DNA from: JAOUEA01 sp963762075
Lineage (GTDB): Bacteria > Actinomycetota > UBA4738 > HRBIN12
Length of the DNA stretch: 64,000 bases
Direction of reading: 5' to 3'
Assembly (NCBI GenBank): GCA_963762075.1
Contig: CAVXJC010000003.1
Location: 372,001-436,000, forward strand
Of the stretch, positions 51,712 through 62,091 are shown piece by piece. Numbering within the stretch: the stretch's first letter is position 1; each line of letters opens with the position of its first letter. The position numbers were made by a program, and so were the translations under genes. The notes beneath the pieces are model-generated. The model did no database searches. It saw nothing but the letters and a program-made list of their open reading frames with translations, and was not told where the DNA came from.

Positions 51712-53207
51712 GTAGCCCTCTCCTCTGGGCCGAGGCTACCCGAGCTCGCCGGCGCCACCGCCGGCAACAGCGCCGACGCCTTCGCCTTGGTCTCGTCGAG
51801 TTCCGTCTGAGGGTCGGAGTCCGCGACGACCCCGGCGCCCGACTGCACGTGTGCGCTGCCCTCTTTCACGACCGCCGTCCGGATCGTGATGCAGAAGTCG
51901 AGATCACCCTGGAACGTGCAGTAGCCCACCGCGCCGCCGTAGGGCCCCCTCGCATCCGGCTCGTGCGAGGCGATCAATTCCATCGCCCGGCGCTTCGGGG
52001 CTCCGCTCAACGTGCCGGCCGGGAACGTGACCGCGAGCGCGTCGAATGGGTGCATGTCGTCGCGCAGGTCTCCTTCGACGGTCGAGACGATGTGCATGAC
52101 CTTCGTGAAGCGCTCGACCTCCATCAGCTGGGTCGGGGTGACGCTTCCCGCCACGCACACCCTTCCGAGATCGTTGCGGGCGAGATCGACCAGCATGGCG
52201 TGCTCGGCTTGCTCCTTCGGGTCGGCGAGCAGCTCGTGCTCGAGCAGGCGGTCGCGAACCTCGGTCTCGCCGCGGGGCCGCGTGCCCGCTATCGGCCGTG
52301 TGGAGACACGACCCCGTTCGACCCGAACGAGCGGCTCCGGCGAGGAGCCAGCGAGCTCGATGCCCATCAAGCGCAGGAAGAACATGTACGGCGCCGGGTT
52401 CGCGACGCGCAGGCGCCTGTAGATCGCGTATCCACCATCGGGTGCGGGGAACGTGACGCGCCGCGATGCCACCCCTTGGAAGATGTCGCCGGCGAGGATG
52501 TGCTCCTTGAACGAGACCACGATCTCCCGGTATCGCGCATCCGACATGTTCGACTCGCCGACGACGTCGCCGGTGGCAGCCGGCACTGGGGCGAGCTCGG
52601 GCCGTGTCGCTCCCTGCACGCGTTCGGCCAGCTCGTTCACCGCCGCGACGCCGGCCTCGTAGCCCCCTGCGGGAACGTGAGCGACCAGCAGCAGGCGCTG
52701 CCTCCAATGGTCGAAGACGATCGCTCGGTCGACGACGAGCAATGCGATCGGCGGCACTGGGGCAGAACCAGGGTCGGGGACCGGGTGATCGTCGAGGAGC
52801 TCTGCTGCCTCGTAGGCCACGTACCCCATCAGGCCGCCCGTCAGTGCGGGAAGATCGGGCAGCCGAGGGGCCTCGAGAGATCGAGCGATCTCGATCAACG
52901 CCTGACGGGGGGCTGTTCCCTCGGCCGAGGAGATCGCCAACGATCGTGCGATGCGGGAGACGTGCAGACCATCGCGATCGCCGACGACGACGGCGGCCGG
53001 GTCGCCGGCCACGAACGAATAGCGCCCCCAGCGCTCCGAGCGTTCGACGGACTCCAACACCAGTCCCTGCCCGTCGCCGGCGAGCGTCGGGAACAGCCCG
53101 ACCGGAGTGCTGACGTCACTCAGCAACTCCGCCCAGACTGGCACCAGCCGCCAGCTCGAAGCGAGTGAATCGAAGGTCTCGCGATCGGGCCGGATCCGGA
53201 GCCGCAC
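51708..53207 (-). CDS. trpE: Anthranilate synthase component I
   Basis: TrpE makes anthranilate from chorismate and ammonia. The 499 residues carry the tryptophan feedback region (LVLESVERSERWGRYSF near 62) that favours TrpE over PabB, and the chorismate-binding domain with IAGTRPRG near 300, LLADPKEQAEHAMLVDLARNDLG and GTLSGAPKRRAMELI near 405. The GTG at 53207 follows GAGGAGG at six to seven bases. No other trp gene adjoins. Confidence 0.93.
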   Translation of the reverse strand: MRLRIRPDRETFDSLASSWRLVPVWAELLSDVSTPVGLFPTLAGDGQGLVLESVERSERWGRYSFVAGDPAAVVVGDRDGLHVSRIARSLAISSAEGTAPRQALIEIARSLEAPRLPDLPALTGGLMGYVAYEAAELLDDHPVPDPGSAPVPPIALLVVDRAIVFDHWRQRLLLVAHVPAGGYEAGVAAVNELAERVQGATRPELAPVPAATGDVVGESNMSDARYREIVVSFKEHILAGDIFQGVASRRVTFPAPDGGYAIYRRLRVANPAPYMFFLRLMGIELAGSSPEPLVRVERGRVSTRPIAGTRPRGETEVRDRLLEHELLADPKEQAEHAMLVDLARNDLGRVCVAGSVTPTQLMEVERFTKVMHIVSTVEGDLRDDMHPFDALAVTFPAGTLSGAPKRRAMELIASHEPDARGPYGGAVGYCTFQGDLDFCITIRTAVVKEGSAHVQSGAGVVADSDPQTELDETKAKASALLPAVAPASSGSLGPEERAT

Positions 53208-53523
53208 GGTGCACCTCCTCATATGAAACGAACGACCCCGGGGGCTCTCCCGGGGTCGCGGTGTCTGGTGGAGCGAGCGACGGTTCGTCAGACGCGCGTG
53301 GGTGCCGGGATCTGTGAGCCCGAAGGCCAAGACCGGCGGACGGCGCGGGTCGACATGGCCGTGATTGTGACGGCCGGCTGGGGGGCCGTCAACGGGACGA
53401 GGCCAGGGTTCGCCGGTTTCCGGGGGCAGTGTTTCCCGGTTTGGTTGCGCCTGGCGGTCATCGGTCGCCTGTATCGTTGGCGCCTGCGCGCCACGCCCGA
53501 TGGCCGCGAGTCTGGAGGATCTC
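53208..53523. other. 316-base gap between divergent trpE and secreted-protein gene
   Basis: It holds the trpE leader with a strong hairpin (53233-53258) and, on the plus strand, a TATCGT hexamer (53472-53477) that may be the -10 of the next gene. No RNA gene or tryptophan-rich leader peptide was seen. Confidence 0.5.
53233..53258 (-). terminator. Attenuator-like hairpin in the trpE leader
   Basis: Bases 53233-53242 pair perfectly with 53249-53258 (ten GC-rich pairs, six-base loop). In the minus-strand direction TTCGTTTCAT follows the stem, and the trpE ribosome binding site comes about ten bases later. It can act as an intrinsic terminator in the trpE leader and so as an attenuator, but no Trp-codon leader peptide is visible. 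Confidence 0.5.
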
Positions 53524-55332
53524 GTGAACGGAAGAAGGCTCATCGGGGCTGTCGCGACGGTGATGGCGCTCGGGATGATCGTGTGGGCCGTCGCCGTCGC
53601 GACAAGAGCCCCGTCGGATCAGAGCAGCCGGCCGATCCGCGCGCTCGGGGCCAACGGCGCCAGCTCGTCCGGCTCCGCGTCCGCAGGCGGCGGAGCGCCG
53701 GTCGAACCGGTGAGCGGCGCGGTCGCGAGGCCATATGTCACGGAGTCCCTCGCGGCGCTGCGCTCGGTGCCTCCCACCAGGGTTCCGTGGGTGAAGAGGG
53801 AGCTGGGTCTCGAGGCGCAGCGAGAGCGCGCCGCCGAGGAAGCTCGCCCAGCCCTGCGATCCGCGGCGACGACGTTCGACATGGACGACGAGGCCCTGCA
53901 GATCGATCGAGGCTCGGCCGGCAGGATCACCGCGCCCGATCTGAACGTGGCGGGGCTCGGCGCCGCAGCCAACCCATTCACGGTCGTGCCTCCCGACACG
54001 AACGGAGACGTCGGGGGCGGGTTCTATCTGCAGATGGTGAACGTCGTGTTCGCGATCTACGACGCCGACACAGGCGCCCGGGTCCAAAGACCGGTCTTCA
54101 TGTCGTCGCTGTTCGACGAGACCGACCCCACGCAGAAGTTGTGCGCGCAGCGCGACGACGGCGATCCGGTGGTCGTATACGACGAGTACGCCGATGCGTG
54201 GGTGATCTCCCAGTTCGCCCTGAACTTCCGGGCACCGAACTTCGCGGAGTGCATCGCGGTGTCGGCAACCAGCGACCCGACCGGCGCGTGGTTCGCGTAT
54301 CAGTTCGACTTCCCGAATCAGAACGTGCTGAACGACTACCCGAAGTTCGGGGTGTGGCCGGCGACGAACAACTCTGCGTACTTCGCCTCGTACAACCAGT
54401 TCAGATGCAGCTCCGGCGTCTGCGATCTCGCATGGCGCGGGGCCGGCGCCGTGGCATACGAACGCGACGCGATGATCGCGGGGCTGCCGGCGGGCCAGGT
54501 CTACGTGAACCTGTACCCGATCGATCAGAACCTGGGTGGGCAGCTTCCAAGCGATGCCGACGGTGCGACGACCCCGTCGGCGAACCAGCCAAACATCTTC
54601 ATGCAATACGACGCCGACGAGTGGGGGTATCCCGACGACCGGCTCGAGCTGTTCGAGTTCTCCGTCGACTGGAATACCAACTCCGCGTCGTTCGACGGTC
54701 CGACCTTCCTGCCTACGGCCAACTTCAACCCGTGGATCTGCGGGGTGGGCAGGTTCGCGTGCATCCCTCAGCGGAAGAGCCCCATCAAGCTCGATGCCCT
54801 CAACGATCGACTGATGTATCGGCTGCAGTACCGCAAGCTCGGCCCGGGAGACGAGCGCCTCGTGGTGACGCATTCGGTACGGGCGTCGAAGGGGCAGTCC
54901 GGCCTTCGGTGGTACGAGCTGCACGACGACGGCACCGGTTGGGCGATCGTGGATCAGGGCACCTACTCGCCCGGCACGACCAAGAGCCGGTGGATGGGCA
55001 GCGCCGCCATGGACGCCGGGGGCAACATCGCGGCCGGGTACTCGCTGTCGAGTGGCTCGATCTTCCCCTCGATCGCGATCGCAGGCCGTACCGCGGGCGC
55101 TCCGGCGGGCACGTTCGATCTCGGCGAGCGCAAGGTGTTCGCCGGCCGAGGCTCGGAGGCACCCTCGCGGAGAACCCGCTACAACCGGTGGGGCGACTAC
55201 TCCGACATGACGGTGGCCGAGGACGGCTGCACGTTCTATTACACGACCCAGTACTACAAGAGGACGGGTCAGTGGAAGTGGGGCACGCGCATCGTGCGCT
55301 TCCGGATCGACCCGGCGGCCTGCATCCCGTAA
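53524..55332 (+). CDS. Large secreted protein of unknown function
   Basis: The 602-residue protein has a signal peptide or anchor (RRLIGAVATVMALGMIVWAVAVA), a serine/glycine linker and a large domain. The domain contains VPPDTNGDVGGGFYLQMVN near 151, GDPVVVYDEYADAWVISQF near 209, DYPKFGVWP near 270 and an extracellular propeller-like C-terminal half. This PPDTNGDVG-type family is widespread in secreted bacterial proteins, without an assigned role. GTG 53524 follows GGAGG at the right distance and is preferred to ATG 53500. Confidence 0.82.
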   Translation: MNGRRLIGAVATVMALGMIVWAVAVATRAPSDQSSRPIRALGANGASSSGSASAGGGAPVEPVSGAVARPYVTESLAALRSVPPTRVPWVKRELGLEAQRERAAEEARPALRSAATTFDMDDEALQIDRGSAGRITAPDLNVAGLGAAANPFTVVPPDTNGDVGGGFYLQMVNVVFAIYDADTGARVQRPVFMSSLFDETDPTQKLCAQRDDGDPVVVYDEYADAWVISQFALNFRAPNFAECIAVSATSDPTGAWFAYQFDFPNQNVLNDYPKFGVWPATNNSAYFASYNQFRCSSGVCDLAWRGAGAVAYERDAMIAGLPAGQVYVNLYPIDQNLGGQLPSDADGATTPSANQPNIFMQYDADEWGYPDDRLELFEFSVDWNTNSASFDGPTFLPTANFNPWICGVGRFACIPQRKSPIKLDALNDRLMYRLQYRKLGPGDERLVVTHSVRASKGQSGLRWYELHDDGTGWAIVDQGTYSPGTTKSRWMGSAAMDAGGNIAAGYSLSSGSIFPSIAIAGRTAGAPAGTFDLGERKVFAGRGSEAPSRRTRYNRWGDYSDMTVAEDGCTFYYTTQYYKRTGQWKWGTRIVRFRIDPAACIP

Positions 55333-55394
55333 CGCGTCGGCATCGGCGCACCGCAGACCCCTCCCGAGGCTCCTGGGGCTCCGGCATGTGCCGG

Positions 55395-55400
55395 TATCCT
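55395..55400 (+). promoter_or_regulatory. TATCCT -10 element of proS
   Basis: TATCCT ends nine bases before the proS ATG, which has no ribosome binding site; a short or absent leader is likely. Confidence 0.38.
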
Positions 55401-55409
55401 GTGCTGCCT

Positions 55410-57119
55410 ATGCGGCTGTCCAAGCTGTTCGTGCCAACCCTCCGTGACGATCCTGCCGACGCCGAGATCGCGTCGCATCGGCTCCTGCTTCGAGCGGGCT
55501 TCGTCCGCCGCCTGACGGCCGGCGTGTACTCTTCGCTGCCCCTCGCGCTGCGTGTCATGCGCAAGATCGAGGCGATCGTGCGCGAGGAGATGGAAGCTGC
55601 CGGGTCGATCGAGGTTCGGGTGCCGATCGTGCTTCCGGCCGAACCGTGGAAAGCAACCGGGCGCTGGAAGGCCTACGGCAACGAGGTCTTCAAGCTCGAG
55701 GATCGTCATGGCCGAGAGATGATGCTCGGCCCCACCGAAGAGGAAGTCTTCGCTCCGCTCGTGGCCGGCGACCTTCCGAGCTACCGAGACCTGCCGATCA
55801 ACCTCTTCCAGGTCGAATGGAAGTATCGCGACGAGAAGCGGCCGCGATTCGGGCTGCTGCGCTGCCGTGAGTTCTTGATGAAGGATGCGTACTCGTTCGA
55901 TCGCGACGAGGCGGGCATGGTCGAGAGCTATCGGATCATGCACGAGGCGTACCGGCGGATATTCGACCGCATCGGACTCGATCACGTGATCGTCGAGGCG
56001 GATCCCGGCACGATCGGCGGGGGCATCAACCATGAGTTCATGGCCCTCGCCGACGTGGGCGAGGATCTGTTCGTGCGATGCGTCAACGGCGATTACCTCG
56101 CCGACACCGAGGCGGCGACTCCGAAGACGGCCGCCCCTCTTCAAGGCGCCGAGCTTGAGCCCATGGTCGAGGTCGACACACCGGGTGCGGCGACGATCGA
56201 GCTGGTCGCGTCGCAACTCGGCATCGACGCATCGAACACGCTGAAGAACATCATGTTCGACATCGACGGACGTACCGTGGCGGTGCTCGTGCCGGGCGAC
56301 CGCGAGGTGAGCGAGAAGAAGCTCGGACGACTGCACTTCCCGAAAGTCGTTCGCGCCTTCGACGACGACGATTTCGAGCGGCTGGGTTACGCCAAGGGAT
56401 ACGTGGGACCACACGGCCTCGGCGATGACGTGGTGATCTTCGCCGACCACTCGGTCAAGGCGGGGGCGAACTGGGTGACCGGTGCGAACCGCTCAGATGC
56501 ACACGTGACCGGGGCGAACCTCGATCGTGACTTCCGGGTGGATCGTTGGGAGGATCTCGTCCAGATCAGAGACGGTGACCGTTGCCCGATCGACGGAGGG
56601 GAGCTCGAGGTCGGTCGTTCGATCGTGGTGGGTCACATCTACCAGCTCTGGTCCAGATACTCAGCTCCGCTCGAGGCGACGTTCCAGGACGAGGACGGCT
56701 CCGACAAGCCCTACATGATGGGCAGCTACGGCATCGGCATCACGCGTATCCTCGCCGCGCTCGTCGAGCAGCATCACGACGAGGCGGGCATCGTCTGGCC
56801 CAAGCACATGGCGCCGTTCCAGGTCGCCGTCATCTTGGCGAACGCCGACGACGAGCCCGTTCGCGCCGAGGCCGAGCGGATCTACGCAGAGTTGCTCGAC
56901 CACGGTGTCGAAGCCGTGCTCGACGATCGCGACGAGAGGGCAGGCGTGAAGTTCGCCGACGCCGACTTGATCGGCTATCCAGTGCAGGTCACGGTGGGCA
57001 AGCGCGGGCTCAGGAACGGCACCGTCGACCTCAAGCTGCGTGCAACGGATGTACGTTCCGACGCAGCGGTCGGCGCGGCGACGCAAGCGGTCGTGGATCT
57101 GCTCGCGACCGCCCCCTGA
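55410..57119 (+). CDS. proS: Prolyl-tRNA synthetase (bacterial type with editing domain)
   Basis: The 569-residue enzyme charges tRNA-Pro. The class II core has motif 1 around SLPLALRVMRKIEAIVREEM, motif 2 in FQVEWKYRDEKRPRFGLLRCREF near 132 and motif 3 GSYGIGITRILAAL near 442. An insertion domain at about 225-400 edits Ala-tRNA-Pro, the bacterial form. The ATG is placed by the family start MRLSKLFVPTLRDDPAD; the frame runs open far upstream. ProS in front of rimP-nusA is the standard order. Confidence 0.96.
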   Translation: MRLSKLFVPTLRDDPADAEIASHRLLLRAGFVRRLTAGVYSSLPLALRVMRKIEAIVREEMEAAGSIEVRVPIVLPAEPWKATGRWKAYGNEVFKLEDRHGREMMLGPTEEEVFAPLVAGDLPSYRDLPINLFQVEWKYRDEKRPRFGLLRCREFLMKDAYSFDRDEAGMVESYRIMHEAYRRIFDRIGLDHVIVEADPGTIGGGINHEFMALADVGEDLFVRCVNGDYLADTEAATPKTAAPLQGAELEPMVEVDTPGAATIELVASQLGIDASNTLKNIMFDIDGRTVAVLVPGDREVSEKKLGRLHFPKVVRAFDDDDFERLGYAKGYVGPHGLGDDVVIFADHSVKAGANWVTGANRSDAHVTGANLDRDFRVDRWEDLVQIRDGDRCPIDGGELEVGRSIVVGHIYQLWSRYSAPLEATFQDEDGSDKPYMMGSYGIGITRILAALVEQHHDEAGIVWPKHMAPFQVAVILANADDEPVRAEAERIYAELLDHGVEAVLDDRDERAGVKFADADLIGYPVQVTVGKRGLRNGTVDLKLRATDVRSDAAVGAATQAVVDLLATAP

Positions 57120-57162
57120 TCGCGGGGGGAGGCTCGACCGGGCCGTTCTCGCAGGTCGTGGC

Positions 57163-57168
57163 TATACT
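57163..57168 (+). promoter_or_regulatory. TATACT -10 element of the rimP-nusA-infB operon
   Basis: TATACT in the 130-base gap after proS is the best -10 match in the window. Transcription from about 57175 would give a 75-base leader that contains the hairpin at 57201-57224. Confidence 0.5.
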
Positions 57169-57200
57169 CGCTTGAGTACAGGAGCTGACGGAGTGTGTTC

Positions 57201-57224
57201 GAAGGTGGGCTCGCGCCCACCTTC
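57201..57224 (+). terminator. Strong hairpin in the rimP-nusA leader
   Basis: GAAGGTGGGC pairs perfectly with GCCCACCTTC across a TCGC loop, and TCGTTCG follows. Leaders of nusA operons in other bacteria carry NusA-controlled terminators, so this may be an autoregulatory attenuator. It lies in the expected place, but the following tract is only weakly U-rich. Confidence 0.5.
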
Positions 57225-57249
57225 TCGTTCGTGAGGAGGGGTCCGAGCG

Positions 57250-57717
57250 GTGGAGATGGAAGCGCTGCTCAGGCCCGTCATCGAGGCTCAGGGCTTCGAT
57301 CTCTACGACGTGAGCCGGCGTCGAGAGGGAAGCCGCGCGGTCCTGCAGGTGATGATCGACGGGCCCGCAGGTATCACCGTCGACGAGCTGGCGCATCTGT
57401 CCAGGCGCATCGCACAACACCTCGACGAGCAGGGCGCAGAGGCCGAGGCGTACGACTTGCGGGTCTCCACGCCAGGGCTCGAGCGACCACTCAGCCGGCC
57501 CGAGCACTTCCGGCGATGCGTGGGTGTGCAGGTGAAGGTGAAGACGAAGGCGCCGCTCGAGGGGTCGAGGACCCACACGGGCGCGCTCATCGCCGCCGAC
57601 GACGAGGGATGCATCCTCGAGACCGATGGCGTGGAGCTGCGAGTGCAGTATGCCGGAATCTCGTCGGCGAGAACCGTCGTCGATTGGGATGCCGAACTCA
57701 AGAGGAGCAACGCATGA
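57250..57717 (+). CDS. rimP: Ribosome maturation factor RimP
   Basis: RimP helps assemble the 30S subunit. The 155 residues have the N-terminal domain with GFDLYDVSRRREGSRAVLQVMID near 16 and the ESxxxxxxLSRxIAxxLDE-type region, followed by LRVSTPGLERPLSRPEHF near 75 and an SH3-like C-terminal domain. GTG start with GAGGAGGGG about ten bases upstream. The nusA start overlaps its stop as ATGA. Confidence 0.94.
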   Translation: MEMEALLRPVIEAQGFDLYDVSRRREGSRAVLQVMIDGPAGITVDELAHLSRRIAQHLDEQGAEAEAYDLRVSTPGLERPLSRPEHFRRCVGVQVKVKTKAPLEGSRTHTGALIAADDEGCILETDGVELRVQYAGISSARTVVDWDAELKRSNA

Positions 57718-58937
57718 ACGCCGAGATGATCGCCGCGCTACGAGAACTGGAACGCGAGAAGGGCGTCGCCTTCGAGACGATCCTGCAGGGTCTCGGCGAA
57801 GCGATGGCTTCGGCCTACAAGACCTGGTGGAAGCAGGAGAACCCGACCGCCGACGACGACTTCGTCGGCTTCCGCGCCCAGATCGACCCTGAGAGCGGCG
57901 ATCTCCGCATGTGGAAGCAAGAGCTCGAGGAGATCGAAGTGCCGGCAGAGGAGGAGGGCGCCGGTCCGACCCTCGAGATGAAGGTGCTGGGTGAGGAAGA
58001 GGTCGAGGTCACCGACGACTTCAAGGGGCGCATCGGCGCGCAGACCGCGAAGCAAGTGATCTTCCAGAAGCTCCGTGACGCCGAGCGCGAGATGACCTAT
58101 GAGGAATTCGCCGGCCGCGAAGGCGATGTCGTGACCGGCATCGTGCAACAGCAGGAACGCCGCTACACGCTGCTCGACCTGGGCAAGGTCGAGGCCTTGC
58201 TCCCGCAAGCCGAACAGGTGCCGACCGAGCCGTACCGTCACGGCGAGCGGCTCAAGGCGTACATCACCGAGGTACGCAAGGGCACGAAGGGCCCGCAGAT
58301 CGTCGTCAGCAGATCGCACCCGGGTCTGCTGCGAGCGCTCTTCGCGATGGAAGTCCCCGAGGTGGAGGAAGGCATCGTCGAGATCAGGGCCGTCGCCCGC
58401 GAGCCGGGGCACCGCTCGAAGATCGGCGTGCTCTCCAACGAGCCGGGGGTCGATCCGGTCGGTGCGTGTGTCGGACCCAAGGGCTCTCGCGTTCGCATGG
58501 TCGTGAACGAGCTCCGGGGCGAGAAGATCGATGTGGTGCCGTGGTCCGACAACACCGCGGAGTTCGTGGCCAACGCATTGCAACCCGCCAAGGTGCGAGA
58601 GGTGCGCATCAATGAGGACACCGGCACCGCCATGGTGATCGTGCCCGACTACCAGCTGTCGCTCGCGATCGGCAAAGAGGGCCAGAACGCCCGCCTCGCG
58701 GCGCGGCTCACGGGCTGGCGCATCGACATCAAATCCGAGGCGCAGGTCGCGGAGGAAGCTCGCGCGGCTGCGACTCCGACTCCCGTCGCCGCTGAGACCG
58801 CGCAGGAGACGCCGGCTGACGGCGCGTCTGCGACAGCCCAGCCAGAGGCCGACGCAGAGCCAGACGTCGCCTCCGAGCGCGAGGTGTCCCCAGCGGAGCC
58901 GGCGGCTGAGCCTGAGGAGCTCCAGGCGGGAGAGTGA
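57714..58937 (+). CDS. nusA: Transcription termination/antitermination protein NusA
   Basis: NusA binds RNA polymerase and controls pausing, termination and rRNA antitermination. The 407 residues hold the N-terminal polymerase-binding domain (1-125), the S1 domain (about 135-200), two KH domains (about 205-345, with GACVGPKGSRVRMVVNEL and LAIGKEGQNARLAARLTGW) and a disordered acidic, alanine-rich tail of about 60 residues. The S1 and KH units are as in actinomycete NusA; the acidic C-terminal repeats of E. coli are missing. ATG 57714 overlaps rimP. Confidence 0.95.
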   Translation: MNAEMIAALRELEREKGVAFETILQGLGEAMASAYKTWWKQENPTADDDFVGFRAQIDPESGDLRMWKQELEEIEVPAEEEGAGPTLEMKVLGEEEVEVTDDFKGRIGAQTAKQVIFQKLRDAEREMTYEEFAGREGDVVTGIVQQQERRYTLLDLGKVEALLPQAEQVPTEPYRHGERLKAYITEVRKGTKGPQIVVSRSHPGLLRALFAMEVPEVEEGIVEIRAVAREPGHRSKIGVLSNEPGVDPVGACVGPKGSRVRMVVNELRGEKIDVVPWSDNTAEFVANALQPAKVREVRINEDTGTAMVIVPDYQLSLAIGKEGQNARLAARLTGWRIDIKSEAQVAEEARAAATPTPVAAETAQETPADGASATAQPEADAEPDVASEREVSPAEPAAEPEELQAGE

Positions 58938-59205
58938 ACGCAGTGACAGCGGGACCGGTCCGCACATGTGTGGGCTGCCGCGCCCGGGCGGTCAAGTCGT
59001 CGCTCGTCCGTGTAGTCGCGGGTGAGGGCGGTCTTCGGCCCGATCCGTCAGGATCGGCGCCGGGGCGTGGGGCCTACCTGCATGCCACTCGCGCGTGCGT
59101 CGAGGCCGCAAGCAGCCGGGGGGCGTTGGCCAAGGCCCTTCGGACGGGCGTGAGCAGCGATGAAGTCGGTAGGCTGATGCTCGGGTTCGAACGGATGGGA
59201 GCGGT

Positions 59206-59209
<4 letters not shown>
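58934..59209 (+). CDS. ylxR: YlxR (DUF448) family RNA-binding protein
   Basis: The 91-residue protein has the family motif RTCVGCRARAVKSSLVRVV and a GRGAYLH turn. It stands between nusA and infB as usual. Relatives bind RNA or act as transcription factors and modulators of RNase P; the role here is open. The GTG overlaps the nusA stop; a second GTG at 58943 is possible. Confidence 0.92.
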
Positions 59210-61406
<2,197 letters not shown>

Positions 61407-61407
<1 letters not shown>

Positions 61408-61700
61408 TGCTCGTCGCGTTGCAACGGTTCGACCTGCGGATCCGCGAGAGCCATTCCTTGAAGCAGAAGCGCCACGTGGTCAGCTCGCTCATCGCGGCGA
61501 TCCGCCAGCGGTACAACGTGGGCGTGTCGGAGGTCGACCACCAAGAGCTCTGGCAACGCGCCACGATCGCGGTGGCCTCTGTAGCCGGTCAGGAGTACCA
61601 CCTGCGGCAGGTCGCCGGCAACATCGAAGGGTTCGTCGAAACGTGGCCGGCGGTCGAGGTGCTCGAAGTCGAGATCACCGTTCATTCGCCCGACGATTGA
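61407..61700 (+). CDS. YlxP (DUF503) family protein
   Basis: The 97-residue product belongs to the DUF503/YlxP family usually between infB and rbfA: RESHSLKQKRHVVSSLIAAIRQRYNVGVSEVDHQELWQRATIAVASVA is typical and the C-terminal strand ends VEITVHS. It likely contributes to ribosome assembly, but this is inferred from neighbours. The ATG overlaps the infB stop by one base (TGATG). Confidence 0.9.
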
Positions 61701-61722
61701 CCGTTCCCTCGAGCGCCCGATG

Positions 61723-61728
61723 TACGCT
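61723..61728 (+). promoter_or_regulatory. TACGCT -10 element of rbfA
   Basis: TACGCT ends six bases before the rbfA ATG at 61735, with no ribosome binding site. The hexamer lies beyond the YlxP stop. Confidence 0.42.
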
Positions 61729-61734
61729 CATGGC

Positions 61735-62091
61735 ATGAGCCAGGGAGCGCGCACGAACAGGGTTGGCGAAGAGTTCCGCGAGATCCTCGCGCAGGAGATC
61801 CCGAAGTTGAAGGACCCCCGTGTGGGATTCGTGACCGTCGTCGGCGTGAAGGTGTCCCCCGATCTTCGCCGTGCATGGGTGGCCTACACCTCGTTGGGTG
61901 ACGACAAGGCGAAGGCGGGCACGCGGGCCGCCCTCAGGTCGGCTCAGTCGCACCTTCGTGCCGTGATCGGCCGGCAGGTGCGGTTGAAGTACCTTCCCGA
62001 GCTCGAGTTCGAGGAAGACACCACCTACGAGCAGGCTCGTCACATCGACGAGCTGATCGCCGGGCTTCACGCTCCCGAGGAGAGTCAGTGA
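61735..62091 (+). CDS. rbfA: Ribosome-binding factor A
   Basis: RbfA helps mature the 16S rRNA 5' end. The 118-residue KH-fold protein has RTNRVGEEFREILAQEI near the start, KDPRVGFVTVVGVKVSPDLRRAWV, and LKYLPELEFEEDTTYEQARHIDELI at the end. ATG 61735 is chosen; an upstream ATG at 61720 adds five residues but would begin before the -10 element. The stop overlaps the next GTG. Confidence 0.94.
   Translation: MSQGARTNRVGEEFREILAQEIPKLKDPRVGFVTVVGVKVSPDLRRAWVAYTSLGDDKAKAGTRAALRSAQSHLRAVIGRQVRLKYLPELEFEEDTTYEQARHIDELIAGLHAPEESQ

Noticed and set aside
53288..53494. Minus-strand small ORF as a trp leader peptide
   Set aside because: It contains only one tryptophan codon and no Trp run near the attenuator-like stem.
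53223..57119. A 1298-codon open frame on the plus strand
   Set aside because: Only its last 569 codons are a protein (ProS). The rest runs through the gap and a different-frame gene.
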